Assembly: GCA_002394305.1 (NCBI GenBank)
Contig: DGTM01000016.1
Coordinates: forward strand, 1 to 49,609
From: Prevotellaceae bacterium UBA4336
GTDB lineage: Bacteria; Bacteroidota; Bacteroidia; Bacteroidales; Bacteroidaceae
DNA: 49,609 bases
Direction: 5' to 3'
Part shown: piece after piece, positions 1 to 6,853 of the stretch
How the letters are laid out: the number at the start of each line of letters is the position of its first letter
Position numbering within the stretch: position 1 is the stretch's first letter
Translations under genes and position numbers: made by a program
The notes under the pieces: model-generated
What the model was told of the DNA's origin: nothing
What the model saw: the letters and a program-made list of their open reading frames with translations, nothing else
The model's database searches: none

Positions 1-1
1 C

Positions 2-205
2 GAGCAGTTCGACTTCATCTTTGCCGACCCGCCATACGCCTTGCCGCAGATACCCGAGCTGCCCGACATCGTCCTGAGCCGCAACCTGCTCCGGGAGGAC
101 GGCCTCTTCGTCCTGGAGCACGGCAAGACGAACGACTTCTCCCAGCACCCGCGCTTCGTCGAGCACCGGGCCTACGGCAGCGTCAACTTCTCCTTCTTCC
201 AGTAA
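2..205 (+). CDS. rsmD: 16S rRNA (guanine-966-N2)-methyltransferase RsmD, C-terminal part
   Basis: Only the last 67 codons are present; the gene begins left of the window. The frame reads FDFIFADPPYALPQ near its start. DPPY is the catalytic (D/N)PPY motif of N2-guanine RNA methyltransferases, which sits in the C-terminal half of RsmD. It is followed by LREDGLFVLEHGK, matching the late strand region of the fold, and a stop TAA at 203-205. RsmD uses S-adenosylmethionine to methylate G966 of 16S rRNA during 30S assembly. The family assignment rests on this short segment; another small DPPY methyltransferase is possible but less likely given the length after the motif. The gene is convergent with the transporter at 524-1714. 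Confidence 0.75.
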   Translation, partial: EQFDFIFADPPYALPQIPELPDIVLSRNLLREDGLFVLEHGKTNDFSQHPRFVEHRAYGSVNFSFFQ

Positions 206-282
206 TCCGGGGGCACACCCTACACATTATTATATATATAGGCGCAGACTCCTGTGCCAAGCTCCACGCCACAAAACATCTC

Positions 283-348
283 AGCTCAAGGTACAAAATC
301 CTTCAGCACGAGGTACAAAATCCTTCAGCCCAAGGTGCAAAATGCCGA
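283..348 (+). repeat. 22-bp direct repeat, three copies
   Basis: Units begin at 283, 305 and 327, exactly 22 bp apart. The shared core is AGGTACAAAATCCTTC in units 1 and 2; unit 3 has AGGTGCAAAATGCC. A weaker relative of the unit precedes it at about 261-282. The period is close to two turns of B-DNA. Confidence 0.85.
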
Positions 349-360
349 GGCCTGCGGACA

Positions 361-454
361 AAAACTATTTCCAAGGCTTGGAAATATATTTCAAAGGCAC
401 TAAAATATATTTCCGTGGCTCTGAAATATATTTCAAAACCACGGAAATTGTTTT
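361..454 (+). repeat. 21-bp phased AT-palindrome array, five copies
   Basis: The ten-base palindrome AAATATATTT occurs at 382-391, 403-412 and 424-433. Degenerate versions lie at 361-370 (AAAACTATTT) and 445-454 (AAATTGTTTT). All five starts are exactly 21 bp apart, with GC-richer spacers between them. Read as protein in one plus frame this gives heptads such as EIYFKGT and KIYFRGS. Two-turn phasing of AT tracts predicts intrinsic DNA curvature. Confidence 0.85.
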
Positions 455-523
455 ATCGCCTGGCGGGAGAAAATTATCCTCGTGTCTCACGGAACTTTAT
501 CGCCCGTCAAAGCGGGAAATGCC

Positions 524-1714
524 CTATGCGGCGGACGGCTTCCTGCCCTGCAGGTAGAAGGCCAGCAGGTAGATGATGCCCAGCGATATGACTGCGACGG
601 CGCCCGTCTGACCGAAGGCGTCGCTGGCAAAGCCCATGAGGAGCGGGAAGATGGTGCCGCCGAAGATGCCCATGATGAGCAGGCCGGAGACTTCGTTCTT
701 CTTGTCGGGCACGGCTTGCAGGGCGCGAGCGAAGACGATACTGAAGGGGTTGCCGTTGCCAAAGCCCATGAGGGCCACGCTGGCGTAGATGACCGTAGTG
801 CTCTCGCCGAAGACGAGGCCGAGGGCGGACAGCACCATCATCAGGACACTCAGGAGCAGGAAGGTCCAGTCCTTGACGTAGTTCATGATGAAACTGCCGC
901 TGAAGCTGCCTGCCGCCTTTGCCACAAAGTAGATGGTGCCGATGATGGCTGCCTCGTTGAGGCCGATGCCCGTGCGTTCCATGAGAATCTTCGGGGCTGT
1001 GATGCTGGTGCCCACGTCGATGCCTACATGACAGATGATTGCCAGGAAACAGAGCAGGATGAAGGGGTCGCGCAGCAGGGCAAAAGACCCTACCCAACCT
1101 CCCCTTAAAGGGGAGGAGCCTGCACAGGAAGTCTCCCCTTTAAGGGGAGATTTAGAGGGGTCCGTGATTTTCGTGCCGAAGAGCAGCAGGGTGGTCAGGA
1201 TGCCGACGCACAGATAGATGGGATAGATGGCACGCCAGCCGAAGCCGAAGGCATTGGTGGTGGCGCCCCAGGAGGCGATGATGGGCGCCAGGAACGAGGC
1301 GATGCTCTTGATGAACTGCCCGAAGGTGAGGGTGCTGGCCGATGCTCCGCCATTCATCACGCTGTCAACGAGCGGATTGAGCGACGTCTGCATGATGGCG
1401 TTTCCGATTCCCAGGAGGGAGAAGGAGAGCAGGAGCATGGTGAAGTCGAGCGTGAAGACCGGCACCAACATTGCCGCGAGCGTCAGGAGGAGGCTCAGCA
1501 GAACCGTGTTCTTGCGCCCTATCTTGTTCATGAGCAGGCTGGTGGGGATGCTGAAGATGAGGAACCAGAGGAACACGAGCGAAGGCAGCGTGTTGGCCAT
1601 CGTGTCGGAGAGGTCGAGGTCGGCCTTCACGTAGTTGCTGGCTATGCCCACCATGTCGACGAATCCCATGGCGAAGAAGCATAGCATGACGGGAATAAGC
1701 TTCTTATAATTCAT
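524..1714 (-). CDS. Sugar MFS transporter, FucP/GlcP-like
   Basis: A 396-residue inner-membrane protein with about twelve hydrophobic segments, beginning MNYKKLIPVMLCFFAMGF. The GNAIMQTSLNPLV segment in the first half and GFGNGNPFSIVFARAL in the second resemble the fucose/glucose/galactose-proton symporter group of Bacteroidota. Proton-coupled hexose uptake is the likely role; the substrate is not fixed by sequence. It is the last gene of a minus-strand run with a ROK kinase and a phosphomannose-isomerase-like protein. Oddity: the cytoplasmic loop between TM6 and TM7 (residues about 185-210) is encoded by a paired-hairpin DNA repeat at 1086-1162 and reads SPLKGE...SSPLRGG, unlike ordinary transporter sequence. 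Confidence 0.85.
   Translation of the reverse strand: MNYKKLIPVMLCFFAMGFVDMVGIASNYVKADLDLSDTMANTLPSLVFLWFLIFSIPTSLLMNKIGRKNTVLLSLLLTLAAMLVPVFTLDFTMLLLSFSLLGIGNAIMQTSLNPLVDSVMNGGASASTLTFGQFIKSIASFLAPIIASWGATTNAFGFGWRAIYPIYLCVGILTTLLLFGTKITDPSKSPLKGETSCAGSSPLRGGWVGSFALLRDPFILLCFLAIICHVGIDVGTSITAPKILMERTGIGLNEAAIIGTIYFVAKAAGSFSGSFIMNYVKDWTFLLLSVLMMVLSALGLVFGESTTVIYASVALMGFGNGNPFSIVFARALQAVPDKKNEVSGLLIMGIFGGTIFPLLMGFASDAFGQTGAVAVISLGIIYLLAFYLQGRKPSAA
1086..1162. repeat. Paired-hairpin element E1, inside the MFS gene
   Basis: A 77-bp sequence with ends GACCC and GGGGTC. It contains two perfect hairpin cores, CTCCCCTTAAAGGGGAG and TCCCCTTTAAGGGGA, facing each other around a short GC-rich centre. 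It lies within the reading frame of the transporter and is translated without a stop. The same architecture recurs at 6283-6406, 8376-8441, 11825-11926 and 13372-13508. Confidence 0.85.
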
Positions 1715-1749
1715 AATGTCATTTACCGTTTAATCGTTTACCGTTTCAT

Positions 1750-1773
1750 TCCCCCCGAAGAGGGTCAGGGGGC
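1750..1773. repeat. Half element E2 (single hairpin) at the ROK stop
   Basis: The stretch ccccccgaagagggtcaggggg, read on the minus strand, resembles one arm of the paired-hairpin family (GCCCCCTGACCCTCTTCGGGGGG). It lies 6 bp past the stop codon of the ROK kinase gene. The pairing is less perfect than in E1. Confidence 0.5.
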
Positions 1774-1779
1774 TTCTTC

Positions 1780-2877
1780 TTACTTGTCCAGCTCGTTCAG
1801 GGCATAGGCATAGGCGCCGTACATGATGGAGGTGCTGGCGCCGTTCTTGCTCAGGCCGACACAGATGCTGCGCTGGCGCAGATAGGGTGCCGCGGTGGCT
1901 GTGCGGGGAACGATGACGCTGTCCATGCCCAGCGAGAGGAACCACTGGCGGTCGGCCGGGTCCTCCCAGTTGTAGGTCTCCATCTGCAGGATGGGGAAAC
2001 GGCTGCCGGCGAAGGTGCCAACGCTGCCGTGCAGGGCTTCCATCACGCCCGGCATGATGTACTTGCCTGCTCCGGCCAGTCCGCCGCCGATGCTGACGAT
2101 GCCGTCGGCTATGTCGAGGGCTGCGGCGATAGCCTCGCCTGCCATCATGCCCAGCTCTTGGAAGCTCTGACGTGCCGCCTCGGCGTTGCCGGGCTTCTGG
2201 GCTTCTGCGATGAGGAAGATGTCGTAGGGCGTGAGCTCGTCCACCGCTTCGCCCGAGAGCTCGGCGTAGACACGGCGCACGGCACGAATGCTCACACTCT
2301 CCTCGGCTATCAGTTCGGGATACTTGCGGTTGCGCATGCACCACACATCGCCGCCGCAGCCATTGTCGCCGCGGAGCAGGGTGCCGTCGATGACGACGCC
2401 GCCGCCGAAGCCTGTGCCCAGCGTGATGCCGATGAGGTTGCGGTAGCGACGGGCATTGCCAGCCTCCTCCAGGGCAGCATTCACCTCGGGCAGCAGTCCG
2501 GCCAGGGCTTCGCCGTAGGCAAACAGATTGCCGTCGTTGTTGATGAAGACAGGCATCCGGAAGACGCCTTGCAGGTAGGGCCCCAGTGCCACGCCGCCGC
2601 GGAAGGCGGGGAAGTTGGGCAGGTCGCCTATGACGCCGTGCTCGTAGTCGGCAGGACCGGGGAAAGCGAAGCTGATGGCAACGGGCGTGTCGTTCAGCTT
2701 CTTCATGACGAGGCGAAAGCCTTTCCTTAGTGTGTCGAGGCAGCCCTCGATGTCGTCTGCGACGGCACTCAGGCGGATAGGCTCGACGATTTCCTTGTAG
2801 CCCTGGATGGCAGAGAACACAAAGTTCGTGCCGCCTGCATCGAGGGTCAGGACGATTCTGTTGTCAGTCTTGAACAT
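1780..2877 (-). CDS. ROK-family sugar kinase
   Basis: A 365-residue cytoplasmic protein of the ROK (repressor, ORF, kinase) fold without an N-terminal helix-turn-helix, so a kinase rather than a repressor. Seen: the phosphate-binding motif LDAGGTNFVF (residues about 11-20), the FPGPADY segment, NNDGN near residue 119 with the expected catalytic Asp, GTGFGGGVV near 159, and a second GIVSIGGGLAG glycine-rich loop near 265. The usual ROK zinc motif (CxCGxxGC) is not evident; the equivalent region reads NGCGGDVWC. It likely phosphorylates a hexose (glucose, mannose or fructose) imported by the neighbouring transporter. It lies 65 bp upstream of the transporter and 148 bp downstream of the isomerase gene on the same strand. 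Confidence 0.85.
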   Translation of the reverse strand: MFKTDNRIVLTLDAGGTNFVFSAIQGYKEIVEPIRLSAVADDIEGCLDTLRKGFRLVMKKLNDTPVAISFAFPGPADYEHGVIGDLPNFPAFRGGVALGPYLQGVFRMPVFINNDGNLFAYGEALAGLLPEVNAALEEAGNARRYRNLIGITLGTGFGGGVVIDGTLLRGDNGCGGDVWCMRNRKYPELIAEESVSIRAVRRVYAELSGEAVDELTPYDIFLIAEAQKPGNAEAARQSFQELGMMAGEAIAAALDIADGIVSIGGGLAGAGKYIMPGVMEALHGSVGTFAGSRFPILQMETYNWEDPADRQWFLSLGMDSVIVPRTATAAPYLRQRSICVGLSKNGASTSIMYGAYAYALNELDK

Positions 2878-2895
2878 AGTTGTTATGGGGTTAGT

Positions 2896-2971
2896 TGTCG
2901 TTGTTCCGTTATCTTGTCGTTATTTCGTTATCTTGTCGTTGTTCCGTTATCTTGTCGTTATTTCGTTATGA
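2896..2971. repeat. 19-bp tandem repeat, four copies
   Basis: Four tandem units of TGTCGTTGTTCCGTTATCT and its variant TGTCGTTATTTCGTTATCT start at 2896, 2915, 2934 and 2953. The two variants alternate, so the array is also two copies of a 38-bp unit. It fills much of the junction between the isomerase and kinase genes. Confidence 0.9.
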
Positions 2972-3014
2972 CGTTATAACGTTATAACATTTTAACATTA
3001 TAACATTTTAACAT
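2972..3014. repeat. 8-bp array containing CGTTATAACG
   Basis: Directly after the 19-bp repeats come about five 8-bp units: ATAACGTT, ATAACATT, TTAACATT, ATAACATT, TTAACATC. The first contains the palindrome CGTTATAACG at 2972-2981, which also occurs at three other operon junctions (27452, 40256, 43443). Confidence 0.8.
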
Positions 3015-3025
3015 CATCGTGATGC

Positions 3026-4777
3026 TCAGGTCCTCACCGAAGCCTTGATGGTCATGCACTCGCCGCCGAGGGGCTTGATGACGTAGCGGCCCACGCAGGC
3101 CGGGATGATGAACGTCTCGGCGTAGTGTACCTCGAAGGGAGCGAACTTGCCTTCCGGACTCTCGATGAGGGCCGCCTCGCCGTCCACAAGGTTGAGGACG
3201 TTCACGCCGCCCTGCGTGTCGTGCTCTACGGGACGGCTGAAGGTGTGCCTGCGCGTCTCGATGAACTCGTTGGGGTGCAGTCCGGTCCGTTCCTCCTTGA
3301 TGCCGTCCTCCTCGTGGAGCACCTCGAAGTGGTTGGCTATCTCGCGCTTGACGAAGGGCGTGGTGCGTTCCCACTGGATGACGAACTTGCCGCGCTCCAC
3401 GTTGATGGGCCTTGGCTTGCCGTCCAAGCCGAGGCGAGCCCAGTCCCACAGCTTGAAGGTAAAGATGCTGGGCGTAGAGCTTATCTCGAGCACCATGCTG
3501 TCGTGGCCGGAGCAATGGATGGTGCCGGCAGGGATGAGGTAGTGGTCGTGCTTCTTGGCAGGCAGCTTGTTGACGTACTTCTCCGCATCGAACAGTATCT
3601 CGCCCCGCTGTGCAGCCCGCAGGTCTTCAATCATCTGCACCTTGTCGACGCCTTCCTTCAGGCCGAGGTAGACCACCGCATCCTCGCCTGCATCGAGCAG
3701 ATAGTAGCTCTCGTCCTGCGTGTAGGGCAGTCCGAACTCCTTTTGTGCGAACTCGTTGGTGGGGTGCACCTGCAGACTGAGGTTGCCGCCCTGCATGGTG
3801 TCGAGGAAGTCGAAGCGGATGGGGAAACTCTTGCCGAAACGGTGCCACACCTGCTGACCGAGCAGTTCGCGGGTGTGGGCCAGGACGACATCCTGCGAAG
3901 GCAGTTCGAAGAGCTTGCCCTCGGCCTCCAGGTAGAGGCTGTTCTCCTCCGGCACGCAGTCAAAGCACCAGCCGTAGTTCACCTCCTCGCGGGGCAAATC
4001 ACAAACCTCCTTCATCCACTGGCCGCCCCAAGGAGCAGGGTCGAAGAAGGGGACGACGCGGAAGGGCTTGTGCGCCGTACGCTCCAGCCCCTGACGCATC
4101 TGTGCGTCGGTAATCATCTTGGGCTCGTCGCGACGGTTCGTGTCAATCCAGAACCGGATGCAGCCGCTCTGCATGAGCTCGTCCTTATAGCGGTCGACGA
4201 TGTTCCAGTCGTTGAAGTAGCCGCGCTTGTACTGCACCGAAGGGCTGTCCTCATGGTTGTCGATGCCCAGGGCCTTCACCTCGTGCCGACGGAAGCGCTG
4301 CTGAATCTCCCAGCGGGCCATGTCAGCGTAAGCGATTGACCATTGAACATTGAACATTGAACATTGACCATTGACCATTGACCATTTCTGTGCAACGAAG
4401 GCTGCCCCTGTGCCGATGATGATGCACGGCTCCTCAATTTTGAATTTTGAATTCGTTAATTTTGAATTGTCAAAGTATTCTTCCAGCCTTATGTTCGACA
4501 TGTATCCGAACAGCACGTCGTCGGTCATGAAGCGTTCGGTGAGCTGGCGGATTTCCTCCTCCGGCCGCATCAGCGTGCGGGTGTCGATGATTTTCCTGCC
4601 TGTCCCGGCAAAAGCCTTGATGATGTCCTCCTCGTAAGTACCCGGATAGAGGTCGATGACCCACACCGGCTGGTCAGCCCAAGCCTCGCTGAGAATGCGG
4701 ACGATGTTGTCCCAGCCACATACCATCGAACCGTCGATATGCGTACTGGGTTGCTTGTCATAGTTGCTTTTTCTCAT
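3026..4777 (-). CDS. Type I mannose-6-phosphate isomerase-like protein with N-terminal extension
   Basis: A 583-residue cytoplasmic protein. The C-terminal portion from about residue 300 is a type I phosphomannose isomerase cupin: LSLQVHP has the zinc-binding Gln and His, and HDHYLIPAGTIHCSG and EISSTPSIFTFKLWDW are family segments. The first 240 or so residues form an extra domain that may be kinase-like (VWVIDLYPGTYEEDIIKAF, IIIGTGAAFVA, YADMARWEIQQR); this kind of fused isomerase occurs in Bacteroidota. It would convert mannose 6-phosphate to fructose 6-phosphate and heads an operon with the ROK kinase and transporter. Two stretches look like translated DNA repeats: NSKLTNSKFKIEE (about 104-116) and MVNGQCSMFNVQW (about 133-146), both within the N-terminal domain and in frame. 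Confidence 0.8.
   Translation of the reverse strand: MRKSNYDKQPSTHIDGSMVCGWDNIVRILSEAWADQPVWVIDLYPGTYEEDIIKAFAGTGRKIIDTRTLMRPEEEIRQLTERFMTDDVLFGYMSNIRLEEYFDNSKLTNSKFKIEEPCIIIGTGAAFVAQKWSMVNGQCSMFNVQWSIAYADMARWEIQQRFRRHEVKALGIDNHEDSPSVQYKRGYFNDWNIVDRYKDELMQSGCIRFWIDTNRRDEPKMITDAQMRQGLERTAHKPFRVVPFFDPAPWGGQWMKEVCDLPREEVNYGWCFDCVPEENSLYLEAEGKLFELPSQDVVLAHTRELLGQQVWHRFGKSFPIRFDFLDTMQGGNLSLQVHPTNEFAQKEFGLPYTQDESYYLLDAGEDAVVYLGLKEGVDKVQMIEDLRAAQRGEILFDAEKYVNKLPAKKHDHYLIPAGTIHCSGHDSMVLEISSTPSIFTFKLWDWARLGLDGKPRPINVERGKFVIQWERTTPFVKREIANHFEVLHEEDGIKEERTGLHPNEFIETRRHTFSRPVEHDTQGGVNVLNLVDGEAALIESPEGKFAPFEVHYAETFIIPACVGRYVIKPLGGECMTIKASVRT
4334..4386. repeat. 7-bp array (ACATTGA/CCATTGA) inside the isomerase gene
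   Basis: About seven tandem heptamers, three ACATTGA then CCATTGA variants, lie in the coding sequence and are translated as MVNGQCSMFNVQ-type residues. Composition and repetitiveness differ sharply from the flanking gene. Confidence 0.85.
4435..4470. repeat. 7/8-bp array (TTTTGAA) inside the isomerase gene
   Basis: The stretch contains TTTTGAA twice in tandem, then TTCGTTAA and TTTTGAA. It is translated on the minus strand as NSKLTNSKFKI. It lies about 50 bp from the second array in the same gene. Confidence 0.75.
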
Positions 4778-4854
4778 ATTATATTATCTTCTTTACTGCG
4801 TTGTTGCAGATTCCCTTCTATGTGTTTAGGGAATAAAAATCGCCTGTTTCCTTG

Positions 4855-4862
4855 CAAAGTTA
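4855..4862 (-). promoter_or_regulatory. -7 box for the isomerase-kinase-transporter operon
   Basis: CAAAGTTA on the plus strand is TAACTTTG on the minus strand, a full match to the Bacteroidota -7 consensus TAnnTTTG. It lies about 80 bp before the isomerase start codon. It is 12 bp from a divergent -7 box for the peptidase gene. Confidence 0.65.
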
Positions 4863-4874
4863 CAAATAATCCCG

Positions 4875-4882
4875 TAATTTTG
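4875..4882 (+). promoter_or_regulatory. -7 box for the C1 aminopeptidase gene
   Basis: TAATTTTG matches TAnnTTTG and lies 32 bp before the ATG at 4915. A TTG at 4852-4854 is the nearest -33 candidate; its 20-bp spacing fits but the TTTG match is partial. The two divergent promoters must overlap. Confidence 0.65.
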
Positions 4883-4914
4883 CACGTATATTGACAGAAA
4901 AAACACTGAATGAC

Positions 4915-6282
4915 ATGAAAAAAACAATCCTCTACGCGCTGACCATGGCCTTCTGTGTCCAGACAAGCGCCCAGACAAGCATCACACCCGAGGTGCTCAA
5001 GCAGCTTGAAGGCAGCTATACCGGAACGCCCGCCGAGAAGGCACTCCGCAACGCCATCAGCAACGTTGGACTGCAGAAGATGGCCGTCAACCAGGAGAAT
5101 GCCGGCGCAAAGGACACGGACTTCAGCATCGAGGTGAAGAACACGGGCATCACCGACCAGAAGGGCAGCGGACGCTGCTGGCTCTTCACGGGGCTGAACA
5201 TACTTCGCGGCCGTGCCATGAAAAAGCTTGGCATCAAGAACTTCGTGCTCAGCCAGGGCTACCTCTTCTTCTACGACCAGCTGGAGAAGAGCAACCTCTT
5301 CCTGCAAGGCATCATTGATACACGCAAAGAACCCATCGACAGCGAGATGGTGCGCTGGCTCTTCCAGCACCCCCTCTCCGACGGCGGCACCTATACGGGC
5401 GTGGCCGACCTCGCCACAAAGTACGGCGTAGTGCCTGCCGACGTGATGCCCGAGACCTACGTCAGCAACAGCACAAGCGAGTTCTGCGGCCACCTGAAGC
5501 GGAAGCTCCGCGAGGCTGGCATCACCCTGCGCGAGAAGAGCGAGGCAGGCATGAGCCAGAAGCAGCTCGAACAGCTCAAGGTGGAGCAGCTCCAGACCGT
5601 CTATCACATGCTCGTCATGGCCTACGGCGTGCCGCCCACACAGTTCACATGGAAGGAAAAGACCTACACGCCGCAGGAGTTCTTCAGGACCTACTGCATC
5701 GACGAGGGCGAGGACCTCAACAAAGACTACGTCATGCTCATGAACGACCCGAGCCGACCATATAACAAGGTATATGAGATTGACTACGACCGCCACGTCT
5801 ACGACGGCCACAACTGGCTCTACGTCAACCTGCCTATCGAGGAGCTGGAGCCCATTGCCATCGCCTCGCTCCGGGACAGCTGCCAGATGTACTTCAGCTG
5901 CGACGTCGGCAAGTTCCTCGACCGCAGCACGGGCATGGCCGACCTCAGAAACTTCGACTACGACAGCTTGCTGGGCACCACCTTCGGCATGAACAAGCGG
6001 CAGCGCATCCAGACCTTCGACAGCGGCAGCACACACGCCATGACCCTGATGGCCGTCGACCTGGACAGCCAGGGCAAGGCCAAGAAATGGAAGGTGGAGA
6101 ACAGCTGGGGAGCAGCTAGCGGCGCTAACGGCTACATCATCATGACCAGCGAATGGTTCCGCGAATACATGTTCCGCGTGGTGGCGAACCGCAAGTACTG
6201 CCCCACCTCCGTGCTCGACATGCTCAAGCAGAAGCCCGTCCGCCTGCCAGCCTGGGACCCGATGTTCAGCGAGGAAGACTAA
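4915..6282 (+). CDS. C1-family aminopeptidase (PepC/bleomycin-hydrolase type), exported
   Basis: A 455-residue papain-fold peptidase. The ATG at 4915 is chosen because it begins a normal signal peptide (MKKTILYALTMAFCVQTSAQ); the upstream TTG at 4891 would add a non-signal extension over the promoter. Catalytic residues are visible: the Gln/Cys region DQKGSGRCWLFTGLN (near residue 87), His in STHAMTLMAVD, and Asn in KVENSWGAASG. C1B enzymes remove N-terminal residues from peptides and usually form hexameric self-compartmentalising rings; the signal peptide implies a periplasmic role here. A paralogue lies at 13457-14719. The stop codon is followed immediately by paired-hairpin element E3. Confidence 0.9.
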   Translation: MKKTILYALTMAFCVQTSAQTSITPEVLKQLEGSYTGTPAEKALRNAISNVGLQKMAVNQENAGAKDTDFSIEVKNTGITDQKGSGRCWLFTGLNILRGRAMKKLGIKNFVLSQGYLFFYDQLEKSNLFLQGIIDTRKEPIDSEMVRWLFQHPLSDGGTYTGVADLATKYGVVPADVMPETYVSNSTSEFCGHLKRKLREAGITLREKSEAGMSQKQLEQLKVEQLQTVYHMLVMAYGVPPTQFTWKEKTYTPQEFFRTYCIDEGEDLNKDYVMLMNDPSRPYNKVYEIDYDRHVYDGHNWLYVNLPIEELEPIAIASLRDSCQMYFSCDVGKFLDRSTGMADLRNFDYDSLLGTTFGMNKRQRIQTFDSGSTHAMTLMAVDLDSQGKAKKWKVENSWGAASGANGYIIMTSEWFREYMFRVVANRKYCPTSVLDMLKQKPVRLPAWDPMFSEED

Positions 6283-6406
6283 GCCCCTCTCTAACCCCTA
6301 ACCCCTTCTCCCCCAAAGGGGAGACGGAGAATATATACACAACACAAACTGCCATTCCCCTGCTTGCAGTTCCCTCCCCTTTTTGGGGAGGGTTAGGGAG
6401 AGGGGC
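6283..6406. repeat. Paired-hairpin element E3, filling the gap before rbfA
   Basis: A 124-bp element with ends GCCCCTCTCTAACCC and GGGTTAGGGAGAGGGGC and cores CTCCCCCAAAGGGGAG and CCTCCCCTTTTTGGGGAGG. It starts on the base after the peptidase stop and ends 6 bp before the rbfA TTG start, so it supplies nearly all of the rbfA upstream region. Confidence 0.85.
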
Positions 6407-6412
6407 CTTATT

Positions 6413-6748
6413 TTGGAAACAACCCGACAGAACAAGATAGCACGCCTCATACAGAAGGAGCTGAGCGACATCTTCCAGAAGCAGACAAGTGCGATGCGTG
6501 GAGTGCTGGTCAGCGTCAGCGCCTGCCGCATCAGCCCCGACCTGAGCGTCTGCCGCGCATACCTCAGCGTCTTCCCCAGCGAGAAGGCCGAGGAGATAGT
6601 GCAGAACATCAACACCAACCAGCGACAAGTACGCTACGAACTCGGCACACGCGTAGGCAAACAGCTTCGCATCATCCCCGAACTGAAATTCTTCGTGGAC
6701 GACTCGCTGGATTACGTCGAACACATAGATGAGCTGCTCCATAAATAA
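6413..6748 (+). CDS. rbfA: 30S ribosome-binding factor RbfA
   Basis: A 111-residue protein that binds pre-30S particles and helps mature the 5' end region of 16S rRNA. The TTG at 6413 is chosen as start because it gives (M)ETTRQNKIARLIQKELSDIF, the usual RbfA amino terminus in Bacteroidota; in-frame codons upstream lie in repeat element E3. Further family features are SVSACRISPDLSVCRAYLSVFP and a C-terminal LRIIPELKFFVDDSLDYVEHIDELL, matching the KH-fold end of RbfA. It is followed by a LolC/E-type permease. The non-ATG start next to an inserted repeat may reduce expression (inference). Confidence 0.88.
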   Translation: METTRQNKIARLIQKELSDIFQKQTSAMRGVLVSVSACRISPDLSVCRAYLSVFPSEKAEEIVQNINTNQRQVRYELGTRVGKQLRIIPELKFFVDDSLDYVEHIDELLHK

Positions 6749-6749
6749 A

Positions 6750-6846
6750 GAGGTTAGTGGTTAGAGGTTAGTGGTTAGAGAATACCTTTGGCTCTTGTCT
6801 GGAGCCCAAACATCCCTCTAACTTCTAACCCCTAACCCCCAACCAC
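6750..6846. repeat. Inverted pair of GGTTAGN heptamer arrays
   Basis: About four heptamers GGTTAGT/GGTTAGA (6751-6779) face a complementary array TCTAACT, TCTAACC, CCTAACC, CCCAACC (6817-6846) across 37 bp. The array starts 1-2 bp past the rbfA stop and ends just before the permease ATG. As RNA it would fold into a long imperfect stem. Confidence 0.8.
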
Positions 6847-6853
6847 CAGAATT

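Larger units (their letters stand above)
206..523. other. Convergent intergenic region filled with phased repeats
   Basis: This 318-bp gap separates the stops of rsmD (+) and the sugar transporter (-). I see no convincing gene. A plus-strand ORF at 342-557 (71 codons) exists only because its repeat unit is 21 bp, a multiple of three, and it runs into the transporter gene on the other strand. The gap contains three copies of a 22-bp repeat (283-348) followed by five of a 21-bp repeat (361-454), listed separately. Confidence 0.7.

Noticed and set aside
361..454. 21-bp repeats as a plasmid-type iteron origin
   Set aside because: Iteron-like spacing, but there is no replication initiator gene and the context is chromosomal between rsmD and a transporter.
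342..557. 71-codon plus-strand frame with IYFKG heptads as a small gene
   Set aside because: The frame is open because the DNA unit is 21 bp, it runs into the transporter gene on the other strand, and its end has no protein-like features. Kept only as an alternative in the findings.
3125..4339. 404-codon plus-strand frame opposite the isomerase gene
   Set aside because: Antisense shadow of a strongly supported gene; in GC-rich genes such long opposite frames are common here (also at 40829-43450 and 9222-11801).
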